Source: Shiella aurantiaca (GTDB lineage: Bacteria > Bacteroidota > Bacteroidia > Cytophagales > Cyclobacteriaceae). Taken from it: a stretch of 64,000 bases of DNA. The notes under the pieces are model-generated. The model was not told where the DNA came from. It ran no database searches and was given only the letters and a program-made list of their open reading frames with translations. Shown one piece after another: positions 16,710 to 25,432 of the stretch (its first letter is position 1; each line of letters opens with the position of its first letter). The translations under genes and the position numbers were made by a program. The stretch lies in NCBI GenBank assembly GCA_030412945.1, contig JAUHJS010000008.1:124001-188000 (forward strand). Direction: 5' to 3'.

Positions 16710-17090
16710 TTATTTCACAGCAATGCAGGAAATTTCTACGTTCACATCTTTGGGCAAACGACTTACCTCCACGGTTTCGCGAGCAGGCGGATTACTGGTA
16801 AAGTACGTACCGTATACTTCATTGATGGTGGCAAAATTGCCCAGGTCTTTCACGAAAATCGAACACTTCACAATGTGAGAAAAATCATAGCCAGCTTCGT
16901 TGAGGATATATCCCAGATTTTTCATCACTTGGTGGGTTTCGGCTTTAATTTCTTGGGTCAATAGCTGTCCGCTGGATTGATCGATAGCAATTTGGCCAGA
17001 AATGTACAAGGTGTTGCCCGCCTGTACGGCTTGGCTATAAGGGCCAATAGGTGCCGGAGCCTTGGCCGATTCGATAATTGTTTTGTTCAT
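16710..17090 (-). CDS. ridA: RidA-family enamine/imine deaminase
   Basis: A 126-residue protein of exact RidA length. RidA hydrolyses reactive 2-aminoacrylate and related imines formed by PLP enzymes. Visible are the opening SAKAPAPIGPYSQAVQAGNT, ISGQIAID, and the C-terminal PPARETVEVSRLPKDVNVEI with the substrate-binding Arg in PPARE. It is the first gene of a two-gene unit with the membrane protein encoded downstream. The assignment to RidA proper rather than a sister family rests on the intact Arg and the IGPYSQ motif. Confidence 0.92.
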   Translation of the reverse strand: MNKTIIESAKAPAPIGPYSQAVQAGNTLYISGQIAIDQSSGQLLTQEIKAETHQVMKNLGYILNEAGYDFSHIVKCSIFVKDLGNFATINEVYGTYFTSNPPARETVEVSRLPKDVNVEISCIAVK

Positions 17091-17179
17091 AAGATAATGT
17101 GATATTTAAGGCTTCAAATTAATCATAATTGATCATTTACCTATAAAAGAAAGGCTATACCTGCCGTTTCTATCGCCTA

Positions 17180-17851
17180 ATGATGAAAATACTTGTAGTG
17201 GGCAATGAAGCTCAGCACCAAGAAATGCAAGAGAAATTTCCGAACAAGGAGCTTTTTCACTATCAATCTTCCCACGATTTTGGTCGCACCTTTTTAAAAG
17301 GTTTTTCGGCTGTAATTGATTTCACCGTACAAACCAACACTGAAATACTGGAAGAATACCGCGGTGCCGAACATTTGGTGGTATTTGCCCATTGCATTAA
17401 TACCTCCCTAGCCGAAATCTATTATATGCAAGGCGAATTTGACTTTACGATAATAGGCTTTAACGGACTACATACCTGCATCAATCGATCGCTTTGGGAG
17501 TTAAGCGCACTTCATGAAGAGTCCCAAACAAAAGCGAAAGTAGTTCTTGATGAATTGCAGATTGCCCATGAATGGGTAGCCGACCGTGTAGGCATGGCGA
17601 GCCCTCGGGTGATTTGTATGATTATTAACGAAGCCTATTTCACCGTGCAAGAAGGCACGGCCAGCAGAGAAGACATCGACCTAGGAATGAAACTGGGCAC
17701 CAATTATCCGTATGGCCCCTTTGAATGGTGTAACAAAATAGGCCTTACGGCTGTTTACGAACTGCTTGAAGCACTCTATGAAGACACCAAGGACGAGCGA
17801 TACAAAATATGCCCTTTGTTGAAACGAGAATATCTGCTTCAGGCCGAATAG
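17180..17851 (+). CDS. 3-hydroxyacyl-CoA dehydrogenase-like protein with degenerate NAD-binding site
   Basis: A 223-residue protein. The C-terminal 100 residues match the 3HCDH C-terminal helical domain: DRVGMASPRVICMIINEAYF, GTASREDIDLGMKLGTNYPY and GPFEWCNKIGL. The N-terminal part replaces the normal Rossmann loop GxGxxG by VGNEAQHQE and is shortened, so NAD binding is doubtful. FNGLHTCINR sits where the normal catalytic His-Glu pair region would be. Start is the ATG at 17180 or the adjacent one at 17183. It is followed 7 bases later by a SRPBCC gene. An acyl-CoA-binding or non-oxidative role is possible; activity is unknown. Confidence 0.75.
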   Translation: MMKILVVGNEAQHQEMQEKFPNKELFHYQSSHDFGRTFLKGFSAVIDFTVQTNTEILEEYRGAEHLVVFAHCINTSLAEIYYMQGEFDFTIIGFNGLHTCINRSLWELSALHEESQTKAKVVLDELQIAHEWVADRVGMASPRVICMIINEAYFTVQEGTASREDIDLGMKLGTNYPYGPFEWCNKIGLTAVYELLEALYEDTKDERYKICPLLKREYLLQAE

Positions 17852-17858
17852 TTCGGTT

Positions 17859-18302
17859 ATGCAAATTTCAATTTCCACTGTAGTTGATGCTTCCTTATCA
17901 GATTGTATACACGGTTTTACGGAAGACTTATTCCTAAAACTCAATCCGCCCTTTCCTCCCGTAAAGATTCTTCGTTTCGATGGCTGCCAAGGCGGTGATT
18001 GGGTAAAACTGGAGCTCAACTTTCTCCTTTTCCGGCAAGAATGGCATTCTTATATTCCACACCACACACAGTCGGAACAGCATTTTGAATTTGTAGATGA
18101 GGGGAAGGTACTGCCTTTCTTTTTGAAGCATTGGCAGCATAGGCATCGCTTGGAAAAATCGGAAAATGACACAACTATCACCGATGCCATTCATTTCAGT
18201 TCCGGCTTTGTTCTATTCGATGTTTTGCTATACCCTGTGCTTTATTTGCAGTTTTTGTATCGTAAGCCTATTTATAAAAAGCATTTCCGAAGGGCATCTT
18301 AA
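17859..18302 (+). CDS. SRPBCC-like ligand-binding protein
   Basis: A 147-residue protein with the START/SRPBCC beta-helix-grip pattern: an opening strand MQISISTVVDASLSDC, a central DWVKLELNFLLFRQEWHSYI, and a C-terminal long helix (FDVLLYPVLYLQFLYRKPIY). These folds carry hydrophobic ligands. It begins 7 bases after the dehydrogenase-like gene and is probably co-transcribed with it, which hints at a shared lipid or acyl substrate, but that is inference. Family assignment is moderate since the core motifs of this fold are weak. Confidence 0.65.
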   Translation: MQISISTVVDASLSDCIHGFTEDLFLKLNPPFPPVKILRFDGCQGGDWVKLELNFLLFRQEWHSYIPHHTQSEQHFEFVDEGKVLPFFLKHWQHRHRLEKSENDTTITDAIHFSSGFVLFDVLLYPVLYLQFLYRKPIYKKHFRRAS

Positions 18303-18373
18303 AATTATCCTACTCCCTTTATTGGTTAAAATGTAGGTCAATTGCTTATATTACCTGAGTATATTGTTTTTCT

Positions 18374-19621
18374 ATGTCTTTGGTGCGTAAAACCGTATTT
18401 GTTCTTCTCAGCCTTTGTTTAGCTCAGCTGGGCTATACCCAGCATATGGGTACAAAGTTTGGTTTTGAATTAGCCCAAGGAAAGAAAAAGCTTGATATCC
18501 CCTTTGAAATCTACAACAACCTCATCATAGTAGATGTGGTACTGAACAAAGTGATTCCACTTAAATTCATTGTGGACACCGGAGTTAAAACCAGCATTCT
18601 GGCGGATAGAATCTACCTCGACATCCTCCATGTGGATTATGACCGCAGTATTACCTTGGTGGGTGCAGCCGGAGGCATAGGCGTAGAAGCCTTAATTGCC
18701 AATAATGTAAGCCTCGAAATGCCCGGACTTACCTGCCATGGCTTGTCCATATTTGTGATGACGGAAGACTATTTGCGCCTTGGCAATAGCCTTGGTATAA
18801 GTGTGCATGGCATATTGGGGAGTGAACTTTTCAACCGCTTTGTAGTAAAAGTTAATTACGCCACCCGCACCCTAACCCTCTACGAACCTAGTGCCTTCAA
18901 ACGAAACCCTCGGGGCTATGAAGTGTATGACTTGTTAATTGAGGAATCAAAACCCTATATCCGAGCGAGCATTGTTCAGGGCGATACGAGTACTTTTGAT
19001 GGGAAGTTTTTGATAGATACCGGAGCCAGCCATTCGGCCATGCTACATGTGGGCTCCAATGAGAAAATTTATGTTCCGGAACCTAATATCAGCGCCCTTC
19101 TCGGTCGCGGCCTTAGTGGTGACATTTATGGAAAGGTGGGAAGGATTTCCTCCATTAGTTTGGGCAAATTCAATTTTAATAGTGTGCTTACCTCTTTCCC
19201 CGACTCCAGTTCGTATCAGGGAATAATTGGAGAAACCAAGCGGCAAGGAACGATAGGTGGTAATCTGATGAACCGCCTTCATCTGATTTTCGACTACTCA
19301 CAAAAGAAACTCTATGTACGAAAAGGGAGTGGCTACTCCAGACCTTTTGATACCGACATGACGGGCATGGAAATACTGGCCACAGGAGTTGACTTTAAGA
19401 TTTTCCTGATAAATGAAGTACGTGAAAATACCCCAGCTCAGCGAGCCGATATCCGAGCAGGTGATGTAATCGTTAAAATCAATCATAGCCGAGCTTACCA
19501 ACTCACGCTCAGTCAAATCTATCGTATCTTCAATAGTAAACCGGGCAGGAAGATACACCTGAAGATTCTTAGAAATCAGCAAGTGATAAAGAAAACCATC
19601 GTATTGGAACGCCTCATTTAA
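18374..19621 (+). CDS. Secreted retropepsin-like aspartyl protease with PDZ domain
   Basis: A 415-residue exported protein: signal peptide at residues 1 to about 22 (VFVLLSLCLAQLGYTQ), two aspartyl-protease half-domains and a C-terminal PDZ domain. The two catalytic motifs are FIVDTGVKTSIL near residue 64 and FLIDTGASHSAM near 213, each with its own flap and GILGS or GTIGG closing strand. The PDZ part begins near 330 (INEVRENTPAQRADIRAGDV). Two DTG motifs in one chain mean the active site can form without dimerising. Substrates are unknown; a periplasmic quality-control role is likely by analogy with other PDZ proteases. Confidence 0.85.
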   Translation: MSLVRKTVFVLLSLCLAQLGYTQHMGTKFGFELAQGKKKLDIPFEIYNNLIIVDVVLNKVIPLKFIVDTGVKTSILADRIYLDILHVDYDRSITLVGAAGGIGVEALIANNVSLEMPGLTCHGLSIFVMTEDYLRLGNSLGISVHGILGSELFNRFVVKVNYATRTLTLYEPSAFKRNPRGYEVYDLLIEESKPYIRASIVQGDTSTFDGKFLIDTGASHSAMLHVGSNEKIYVPEPNISALLGRGLSGDIYGKVGRISSISLGKFNFNSVLTSFPDSSSYQGIIGETKRQGTIGGNLMNRLHLIFDYSQKKLYVRKGSGYSRPFDTDMTGMEILATGVDFKIFLINEVRENTPAQRADIRAGDVIVKINHSRAYQLTLSQIYRIFNSKPGRKIHLKILRNQQVIKKTIVLERLI

Positions 19622-20181
19622 ACCTTGGCACGCTGTGAGGCCCACAGCTGTAAGGAAACTGCAATTTGGCGAATGCGGTTCTTTCGCTTTCTAATCAAGC
19701 GATTTACTTCTTGCTTACCGGCACGATAGGCACGGTATAAATACAAGTGACTTTTACGAAACCTAATCGCTTGAATAAGGGTAGCTACCAAGCGCTCTAC
19801 GTTAAGATCCGATTTGAGCACATATTCTTGGATGCCATTAAAGGCCACCCGGCTATAATTACTGTCCTTCAACAATGCCACCGGAATGTCTTTATAGGTC
19901 TCATCCGACTCTAGCAGCTGCATAAGCTCCTGAATATTTTTGACCCCAAGATTTTCATCAATCAGAAGTACATGAGGGGTGTTCTTTTGCAACTTATGTC
20001 GCGCATCCTCTAGGGTAAAAGAGGTATCTAGCACTAATCCACTATGGTTTTGCGCGCGCATGGTATCAAACAAAGTACTCATTTCGATAGGGTTATTGCC
20101 AATCATCAGCACTTTGACAAGCTCTGAGCCAGCTTGGGGGATAGCCGGTTCTCCGCCTAGTGAAGGGTTGAACGTTTTCAT
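19618..20181 (-). CDS. Receiver-domain (CheY-like) protein without output domain
   Basis: A 187-residue protein with a response-regulator receiver fold at about residues 22 to 140: VKVLMIGNNPIEMSTLFDTM, then HVLLIDENLGVKNIQEL with the probable phospho-acceptor Asp in LLIDEN, KDIPVALLKDSNYS and QEYVLKSD with the conserved Lys. The first strand lacks the usual acidic pair (GNNP instead of DDD-like), so magnesium binding may be weak. The C-terminus is a basic helix (KQEVNRLIRKRKNRIRQI), not a DNA-binding domain I recognise. No histidine kinase is nearby. Its stop overlaps the convergent protease gene by four bases. Confidence 0.75.
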   Translation of the reverse strand: MKTFNPSLGGEPAIPQAGSELVKVLMIGNNPIEMSTLFDTMRAQNHSGLVLDTSFTLEDARHKLQKNTPHVLLIDENLGVKNIQELMQLLESDETYKDIPVALLKDSNYSRVAFNGIQEYVLKSDLNVERLVATLIQAIRFRKSHLYLYRAYRAGKQEVNRLIRKRKNRIRQIAVSLQLWASQRAKV

Positions 20182-20330
20182 TTTCTTTAAATAATTCTAT
20201 TTTATACAGAATATATTAAATATACGATATTTTCTCGGGATTGGATTCATGAAGGAGGAAGTATTTTTGAGAAGCCGAGAATGCTGAATTGCGTATAGCC
20301 ACATCAAAAAAGAGGAGGAAGGCCGATGGA

Positions 20331-20358
20331 AAAATAAAAAAGCCCCAAGAATGGGGCT
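20331..20358 (-). terminator. Rho-independent terminator of sodA
   Basis: Stem AGCCCC/GGGGCT at 20341-20358, followed on the minus strand by a T-rich tail (A-rich on the plus strand at 20331-20340). The region 20182-20330 shows nothing else. Confidence 0.8.
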
Positions 20359-20384
20359 TAGATCTAAACTGAGTTTTGTATCAA

Positions 20385-20993
20385 TTATTTAGCAGCAGCA
20401 TAGCGCTTTTCTACTTCTTTCCAATTCACAAGATTCCAGAAAGCCGCAATGTAATCTGGACGCTTGTTTTGGAACTTTAGGTAGTAAGCATGCTCCCATA
20501 CGTCAAGTCCTAAGATAGGCGTACCTTTTTTCTCGACAACATCCATGAGCGGGTTATCTTGGTTGGCAGTAGAGCATACACACAATTCTTTGTTGGCGTC
20601 TACACAAAGCCATGCCCAGCCTGAACCAAAACGAGTAGCGGCTGCTTGGCTAAACTCTTCTTTGAATTTATCGAAAGAGCCGAATTTCTTGTCAATGGCT
20701 ACGGCCAAATCGCCCGAAGGAGCGCCACCACCATTGGGAGAAAGGATGGTCCAGAAAAGGCTGTGGTTGTAATGTCCGCCACCGTTGTTGCGCACGGCTA
20801 CGGGTAGTTTGCTGATGCCGGCCATAAGCTCTTCCAAGCTTTTACCTTCCATCTCGGTGCCTTTCACAGCATTGTTGAGGTTGGTTACATAGGCATTGTG
20901 GTGGCGATCGTGGTGAATCTCCATGGTCAATGCGTCAAAATGAGGTTCTAGTGCGTTGTTTGCATAGGGTAATGCAGGTAATTCAAATGCCAT
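20385..20993 (-). CDS. sodA: Superoxide dismutase, Mn-type
   Basis: A 202-residue Fe/Mn superoxide dismutase converting superoxide to oxygen and hydrogen peroxide. Metal ligands are visible in [28 protein letters not shown] and [10 protein letters not shown]. The GGGHYNH form together with a glutamine in [10 protein letters not shown] points to the manganese type, though cambialistic use cannot be excluded. No signal peptide, so it is cytoplasmic. A TATATTTG box (minus strand, 21036-21043) is a good -7 element about 40 bases upstream. It forms a single-gene unit with its own terminator. Confidence 0.94.
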   Translation of the reverse strand: MAFELPALPYANNALEPHFDALTMEIHHDRHHNAYVTNLNNAVKGTEMEGKSLEELMAGISKLPVAVRNNGGGHYNHSLFWTILSPNGGGAPSGDLAVAIDKKFGSFDKFKEEFSQAAATRFGSGWAWLCVDANKELCVCSTANQDNPLMDVVEKKGTPILGLDVWEHAYYLKFQNKRPDYIAAFWNLVNWKEVEKRYAAAK

Positions 20994-21081
20994 ATTGGTA
21001 ATTTTTTAAAGATTATACATAAATAGTTGTCATAACAAATATACACCAAAACGGGCAAAAAGTTTCGTAAAATCGAAATTC

Positions 21082-21531
21082 CTATCCCCGAAGGTTCTTG
21101 AAGAAGGTGTCTAACAAGGCTTTGGCCTCAGCCTGCATCACGCCCCCTTGAACTTGTGTTTTAGGGTGAAATACCGAAGCCCCAACTTGCAATACACCTC
21201 GCTTAGGATCGCTAGCACCATACACTACACGACCCATTTGCGACCAATACAAAGCTCCTCCACACATTAGGCAGGGCTCTAAGGTGACAAATAAGGTGCA
21301 TTCGCTCAGGTATTTGGCACCCAAGGTATTAGCGGCTGAGGTAATGGCCAGCATTTCGGCATGGGCCGTTACATCTTGCAGTTTTTCGGTTTGGTTATAA
21401 GCGCGCGCCACTATGCGGTTCTGGCATACAATGACGGCTCCCACAGGGATTTCCCCCTCATCAAAAGCATATTGGGCTTGCCTGAGTGCCTCTTTCATAT
21501 AAGAAGCATCACTATGTATGCTCAGCTCCAT
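21082..21531 (-). CDS. tadA: tRNA-specific adenosine deaminase
   Basis: A 149-residue zinc deaminase that makes inosine at the wobble position of tRNA-Arg(ACG). The zinc site is visible as VTAHAEMLAI (His plus catalytic Glu) and EPCLMCGGALYWSQM (two Cys). GEIPVGAVIV and ARAYNQTEKLQDVTAH are typical of the TadA branch rather than guanine deaminase. Its ATG shares one base with the stop of the upstream secreted-protein gene (TAATG), so the pair is coupled. Confidence 0.92.
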   Translation of the reverse strand: MELSIHSDASYMKEALRQAQYAFDEGEIPVGAVIVCQNRIVARAYNQTEKLQDVTAHAEMLAITSAANTLGAKYLSECTLFVTLEPCLMCGGALYWSQMGRVVYGASDPKRGVLQVGASVFHPKTQVQGGVMQAEAKALLDTFFKNLRG

Positions 21532-22073
21532 TACTTGATTTTAACGGTGTTCATAATGGCCTCTGCTGTTTCTTGCCATTGGGTATAAATAGCCACCGGA
21601 CAGGTGAAATTACACACGATCACGCGACCATCCACCAAAGCATATTGCACGTAGGTGTAGTTTACTATCGATTTTTGATTGAAGGCATTTTCTTCAGGCT
21701 TTACGGTGGAGATAAACGCCATCGAAAGCACTTTGCGCTTTTTCACCTCACGCACTTCTTCTTTCAGCATTTCCACCTCGCTGTACATGGTGTACAAACT
21801 GGCTTTATAGAAATCCTTCATGAGTGCAAGGTTATCATCCGGCCAAGAGTTTTTGGTAATGTTTACACTGAAATCGACCACACGTTCCGAATTGGTATAC
21901 ATAGCCGTTGGGCGCTGCGAACTAATCGCCTTATTCATCATGTCCTCATCGGTTACCGGATTGAAATCAGCTGGTAAAGAAACCGTAATACGGTCGGTCA
22001 CTTTTACCTTTTTGAGTTTTGGGCCGGGAGAAGCAATAGCAAAGAAGCTGAGAATAAGGGAGAGATACCACAT
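21531..22073 (-). CDS. Exported hypothetical protein upstream of tadA
   Basis: A 180-residue protein with a short N-terminal hydrophobic segment (MWYLSLILSFFAIAS) that looks like a signal peptide. The remainder is a single alpha/beta domain: TDRITVSLPADFNPVTDEDM, DFSVNITKNSWPDDNLALMK, VLSMAFISTVKPEEN and a closing helix WQETAEAIMNTVKIK. The layout resembles PsbP/Mog1-like folds found in small bacterial secreted proteins, but this is an impression. It is translationally coupled to tadA, which gives no clue to its role. Confidence 0.65.
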   Translation of the reverse strand: MWYLSLILSFFAIASPGPKLKKVKVTDRITVSLPADFNPVTDEDMMNKAISSQRPTAMYTNSERVVDFSVNITKNSWPDDNLALMKDFYKASLYTMYSEVEMLKEEVREVKKRKVLSMAFISTVKPEENAFNQKSIVNYTYVQYALVDGRVIVCNFTCPVAIYTQWQETAEAIMNTVKIK

Positions 22074-22113
22074 AGTTGATGTATTTACTGCAAGTATACC
22101 ACAGCTAGCACGT

Positions 22114-22144
22114 AAAAAAAAATCCCATCGGGTGTGATGGGATT
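22114..22144 (-). terminator. Rho-independent terminator of the yceI gene
   Basis: AATCCCATC/GATGGGATT stem at 22121-22144 with a GGGTGT loop; on the minus strand it runs into seven T. Confidence 0.85.
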
Positions 22145-22171
22145 CTTGTCAAACCAAATTAATCCTTGTAA

Positions 22172-22771
22172 TTATTTATCAGCGATTAATTCCATAAAGA
22201 TTTCAATATCCACTTGGTCTCCTACCACCGCAGTAGCGGCCCAAGACCCAGTACCTACGCCATAGGCAGTTCTGTCAAGGCTTAGGTTAGACTTCAAGCC
22301 TAACAGGGTTTTTTCCTTCTGAAAAGGGTGATCTTGGACACCCAATACTGTGAACGGAAGCTCAATATCTTTCGTTACATCGCGCATGGTCAATTTTCCT
22401 TTAGCCACATAGCTATTGTCACCTTTCTTTTCAAAACTGCTGGAAACGAAAGAAATCTGAGGGTATTTGGCGGCATCAAAAAAGTCGGGTGACTGTAAGT
22501 GCTTGTCTCTATCCGGCTCGCGGGTGTTTATACTCGCCACATCTATCGTAAAATTCACTTTGCTTTCGGCAAGGTTAGCTGGGTCAAATGCGATGTTTCC
22601 TTTAAATGAATCAAAACTTCCATTTACCGGAGTAAAGAAGTGATTGATTTTGAAGGAAATAGAGGTATGTGTCTTGTCAATTGCCCAGTTTTTAGGAGCA
22701 AAAAAAGTGAATGCGCTCATGGCAACTATTACCAATGCGCTGGCTAACAGGAGGAAACGTGTTTTTTTCAT
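22172..22771 (-). CDS. YceI-family periplasmic lipid-binding protein
   Basis: A 199-residue exported protein, started at the ATG at 22771 (MKKTRFLLLASALVIVAM is a signal peptide); the longer frame adds 9 residues. YceI proteins are small lipocalin-like barrels that bind isoprenoids or other amphiphiles. Family strings are WAIDKTHTSISFKINHFFTP, INTREPDRDKHLQSPDFFD, YPQISFVSS and GKLTMRDVTKDIELPF. It stands alone with its own terminator. Confidence 0.9.
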   Translation of the reverse strand: MKKTRFLLLASALVIVAMSAFTFFAPKNWAIDKTHTSISFKINHFFTPVNGSFDSFKGNIAFDPANLAESKVNFTIDVASINTREPDRDKHLQSPDFFDAAKYPQISFVSSSFEKKGDNSYVAKGKLTMRDVTKDIELPFTVLGVQDHPFQKEKTLLGLKSNLSLDRTAYGVGTGSWAATAVVGDQVDIEIFMELIADK

Positions 22772-22861
22772 AGGTCTATACATTAAGTGTTTGTACATTT
22801 AATGTGCATAACGACATCTACTACTAAATAGTTTCAAGTCTCCCCAAAAAGAATTCAATCA

Positions 22862-23134
22862 TCAAAAAGCGTTGGGATTCAAAGAATCATGCTCGTAGCA
22901 ATAGGCCCAATGTTCATTGGGTTCAGCAGAGATGAAAACGGCATGCCCTGTTTCGTGATAATGGTGAGTGGCATGCTTATTCTTAGACGAATCGCAGCAG
23001 AGTGTGATACCGCAGGTTTGGCATGTGCGCAAATGCACCCAGGTGCTCCCCATAGCTATACAGGCATCGCATTCATGGTGTAAGGTAGGTTTGATGGATA
23101 GGTTTTGCAGATCAGGACAAATCTTGGGCATCAT
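22862..23134 (-). CDS. UBP-type zinc-finger domain protein
   Basis: A 90-residue protein that is almost entirely a zf-UBP domain. Zinc ligands appear in HHECDACIAMGS, LRTCQTCGITLCC, DSSKNKHATHHYHETGHAVF, with the closing WAYCYEHD. In eukaryotes this fold binds the ubiquitin C-terminus; bacterial stand-alone copies are common in Bacteroidota and Actinobacteria and their ligand is unknown. Start is the first of two adjacent ATGs (23134 or 23131). It is divergent from ttcA with 100 bases between them. Confidence 0.85.
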   Translation of the reverse strand: MMPKICPDLQNLSIKPTLHHECDACIAMGSTWVHLRTCQTCGITLCCDSSKNKHATHHYHETGHAVFISAEPNEHWAYCYEHDSLNPNAF

Positions 23135-23235
23135 AGCTAGGCGGATAAGAAAGGAACAATTTACAAAATGTTTGACGGATTACCCTCGACAGATAGAGGA
23201 CTTAATTCGTAAATTTGCACATTATTGAAAAAAAC

Positions 23236-24054
23236 ATGAGCAAAGAGCCTGAAGATAAGATAGTAAAGCGCCTGCGCAAATCGGTATGGGAGCTAAACAA
23301 AACCTTTCAATTGGTGGAACCGGGGGATAAAGTGATGGTGTGTCTCTCGGGCGGGAAGGATAGCTATACCATGCTCGATATGCTGATAGAGCTTCAGGCT
23401 TTTAAGCGGGATTTTGAAATCATTGCTGTCAATCTCGACCAAAAACAACCTGGATTTCCGGAGCATATTTTGCCAGAATACCTTGAAAAGAAAAAAGTAC
23501 CCTTCAAAATTTATGAAAAGGATACTTATTCGGTAGTAAAAGCCATGGTACCCGAAGGCAAAACTATGTGCAGCTTATGCAGCCGACTGAGACGGGGAAA
23601 TTTATACAGTGCAGCGGAAGAATTGGGCGCGACTAAGATTGCCCTCGGCCATCATATGGATGATGTGTTGGAGACCTTCTTCCTTAACCTTTTCTTTAGT
23701 GGTAAAATGGAGACCATGCCGGCCAAGTATAAAACAGACGATGGGAAACATGTGGTGATACGTCCTTTGGCCTATTCCAAAGAATCGGATATTGCGCATT
23801 ATGCACAAATTCAGCAATTTCCCATCATTCCTTGCACACTTTGTGGCTCGCAGCCCAATATGCAACGTAAGCTAATTAAGCAGATGCTGAACACTTGGGA
23901 AGCTGATTACCCTGACCGCAAGAAAATCATTTTCAACGCTCTTTCGAACGTTTCGGCTTCGCACTTGTACGATACCGATTTATACGATTTTCAGGCTTTT
24001 GCCCGTATCGCTGGAGAGAAGCTTTCGGCCACCGAAACAGGCGACTGGTGGTAA
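23236..24054 (+). CDS. ttcA: tRNA 2-thiocytidine(32) biosynthesis protein TtcA
   Basis: A 272-residue PP-loop ATPase, started at the ATG at 23236; the frame open from the TTG at 23215 adds 7 residues. The PP-loop is [15 protein letters not shown] near residue 37, and two cysteine pairs, [11 protein letters not shown] and CTLCGSQPN, can hold the iron-sulfur cluster used in 2-thiolation of tRNA cytidine 32. [16 protein letters not shown] is the second family motif. A TAAATTTG box at 23210-23217 fits the -7 promoter element, placing transcription start about 10 bases before the ATG. Confidence 0.92.
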   Translation: MSKEPEDKIVKRLRKSVWELNKTFQLVEPGDKVMVCLSGGKDSYTMLDMLIELQAFKRDFEIIAVNLDQKQPGFPEHILPEYLEKKKVPFKIYEKDTYSVVKAMVPEGKTMCSLCSRLRRGNLYSAAEELGATKIALGHHMDDVLETFFLNLFFSGKMETMPAKYKTDDGKHVVIRPLAYSKESDIAHYAQIQQFPIIPCTLCGSQPNMQRKLIKQMLNTWEADYPDRKKIIFNALSNVSASHLYDTDLYDFQAFARIAGEKLSATETGDWW

Positions 24055-24056
24055 GC

Positions 24057-24746
24057 TTATAAAAACTCGCTGATTTCTTTCTTGAGGTTGCCCAGATACA
24101 CCTTTTCGAGAGGATGAGGGGCGTTGAGCATGATTTTGAAGACACCAAAAGGCAAATCGGAAGCCACGCGGTGCGATTCTTCTGCGCTCACCATATTATC
24201 CTGGTCTCCCACCATAATTTTCACTGGATGATGAATTTGGATAAAATCTATGGTTTGGAGGGCTTTCCCATTGCCTAGGCCTTGCATCATTTCGGCCGTT
24301 TGGGTCATGATTTTCTCCCAGTCGTGCTGCTCATGGCGCTCATGCAAAGCATGGGCAAAAGCAGGCACCTTGGCCTTCACTTTTTGAGGGTCTAAAAAAC
24401 GGATTTCGTGATTGGCACTTTCGGGAGTCCAATCAAATTTAGTCCCCAAGGTGACGATTTTATTGACCGAATCAGGAAAAAGCTTGGCCATCCACAAGGC
24501 TACGTATCCACCCATGCTATAACCAAAAATATTCACTTTAGATATGTGCAGATCTTCGAGATGACTATGGATTTCGCGGGCAAAATCAGCCAAATCAAAA
24601 CGCTCAGGAAAAAGCATGCTGCCTCCGTGCCCCGGAAAATCAAAGGAATAAACTTCGTAGTCTTCTTCTAACAAATGCTTGAGTGGATCAAGCATGGCCT
24701 TGCTGCCTAAGGCTCCGTGCAAGAGTACCAATGGAATGCGTTCCAT
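24057..24746 (-). CDS. Alpha/beta hydrolase
   Basis: A 229-residue serine hydrolase of the alpha/beta fold. The oxyanion segment is LVLLHGALGS, the nucleophile elbow FGYSMGGYVAL near residue 96, the acid MVGDQDNMVS near 180 and the catalytic His in NAPHPLEKV near 210. The compact size and LHGALGSK start resemble MhpC/BioH-like carboxylesterases, but the substrate is not predictable. No signal peptide. Its stop is 2 bases past the ttcA stop, convergent. Confidence 0.85.
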   Translation of the reverse strand: MERIPLVLLHGALGSKAMLDPLKHLLEEDYEVYSFDFPGHGGSMLFPERFDLADFAREIHSHLEDLHISKVNIFGYSMGGYVALWMAKLFPDSVNKIVTLGTKFDWTPESANHEIRFLDPQKVKAKVPAFAHALHERHEQHDWEKIMTQTAEMMQGLGNGKALQTIDFIQIHHPVKIMVGDQDNMVSAEESHRVASDLPFGVFKIMLNAPHPLEKVYLGNLKKEISEFL

Positions 24747-24811
24747 AAGAAAAAATTTACCTCAGTAATTAAAAAGTAATGAAAGATACGCAAAATCTAC
24801 ACTAAGGAGAA

Positions 24812-24841
24812 TTTTTTGGGGAACAATTGTTCCCCAAAAAA
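24812..24841. terminator. Perfect palindromic terminator
   Basis: TTTTTTGGGGAACAATTG followed by its mirror complement, 30 bases in all. It ends the long minus-strand unit after the FKBP gene; because the repeat is symmetric it would act in both directions. Confidence 0.88.
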
Positions 24842-24845
24842 GCAC

Positions 24846-25355
24846 TTAATGATGATGTCCGCCTGGTCCGTGGGCATGGCCGTGGGCCAATTCTTCGGTG
24901 GTAGCTTCTCTCAATCCTACGATTTCACCCGTGAAATGAAGGTTGAAACCTGCCATAGGATGATTGAAATCCATAGTCACTTTTTCAGCACCTACCGACT
25001 TCACCAAGCCCATAAAATGGTTGCCTTGGTTGTCTTGCATAGGGATTTGCTGACCCACTTTAGGCTCGAACTGCTGATTGTCCTGACCTACGAATATAGT
25101 TCTTGGGATTTCGGCCACATGTTCGCTATCGTATTCGCCATAGCCATTGGCCGGGTCGATAGAAAATGCAAACGTATCACCGATCTTTTTACCTTCGATA
25201 TTATCTTCAAAGAGAGGCAACAAATTGCCGGCTCCGAACAAAAAAGCTAAAGGATTTTCTTTCGTAGTCTTTTCCTTGAACTCTTTGTTTCCGTCTCCTT
25301 TGTCTACCCAAAGTTCATAGGTAAGTTCTACTACTTTGTTTTTTTCAATAATCAT
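24846..25355 (-). CDS. FKBP-type peptidyl-prolyl isomerase, SlyD-like
   Basis: A 169-residue SlyD-type prolyl isomerase and chaperone. Visible are the FKBP half FLFGAGNLLPLFEDNIEGKK, the inserted flap DPANGYGEYDSEHVAEIPR, the second FKBP part NHPMAGFNLHFTGEIVGLRE, and a histidine-rich tail ELAHGHAHGPGGHHH that can bind nickel or zinc. The enzyme acts in the cytoplasm and may pass metal to hydrogenase or urease maturation in other bacteria; no such genes are visible here. Confidence 0.9.
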   Translation of the reverse strand: MIIEKNKVVELTYELWVDKGDGNKEFKEKTTKENPLAFLFGAGNLLPLFEDNIEGKKIGDTFAFSIDPANGYGEYDSEHVAEIPRTIFVGQDNQQFEPKVGQQIPMQDNQGNHFMGLVKSVGAEKVTMDFNHPMAGFNLHFTGEIVGLREATTEELAHGHAHGPGGHHH

Positions 25356-25432
25356 AATTCGTGTTTTTTGTAAAGTGCAAAGTTCGTTGATTCTTAAGGC
25401 TTTTCCGAGAAAAAAATAGGGAAGCTTTCCTC

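Noticed and set aside
17180..17851. Truncated pseudogene of a full-length dehydrogenase
   Set aside because: The frame is intact with its own start and a co-transcribed partner, and I believe similar short forms are found across the phylum.
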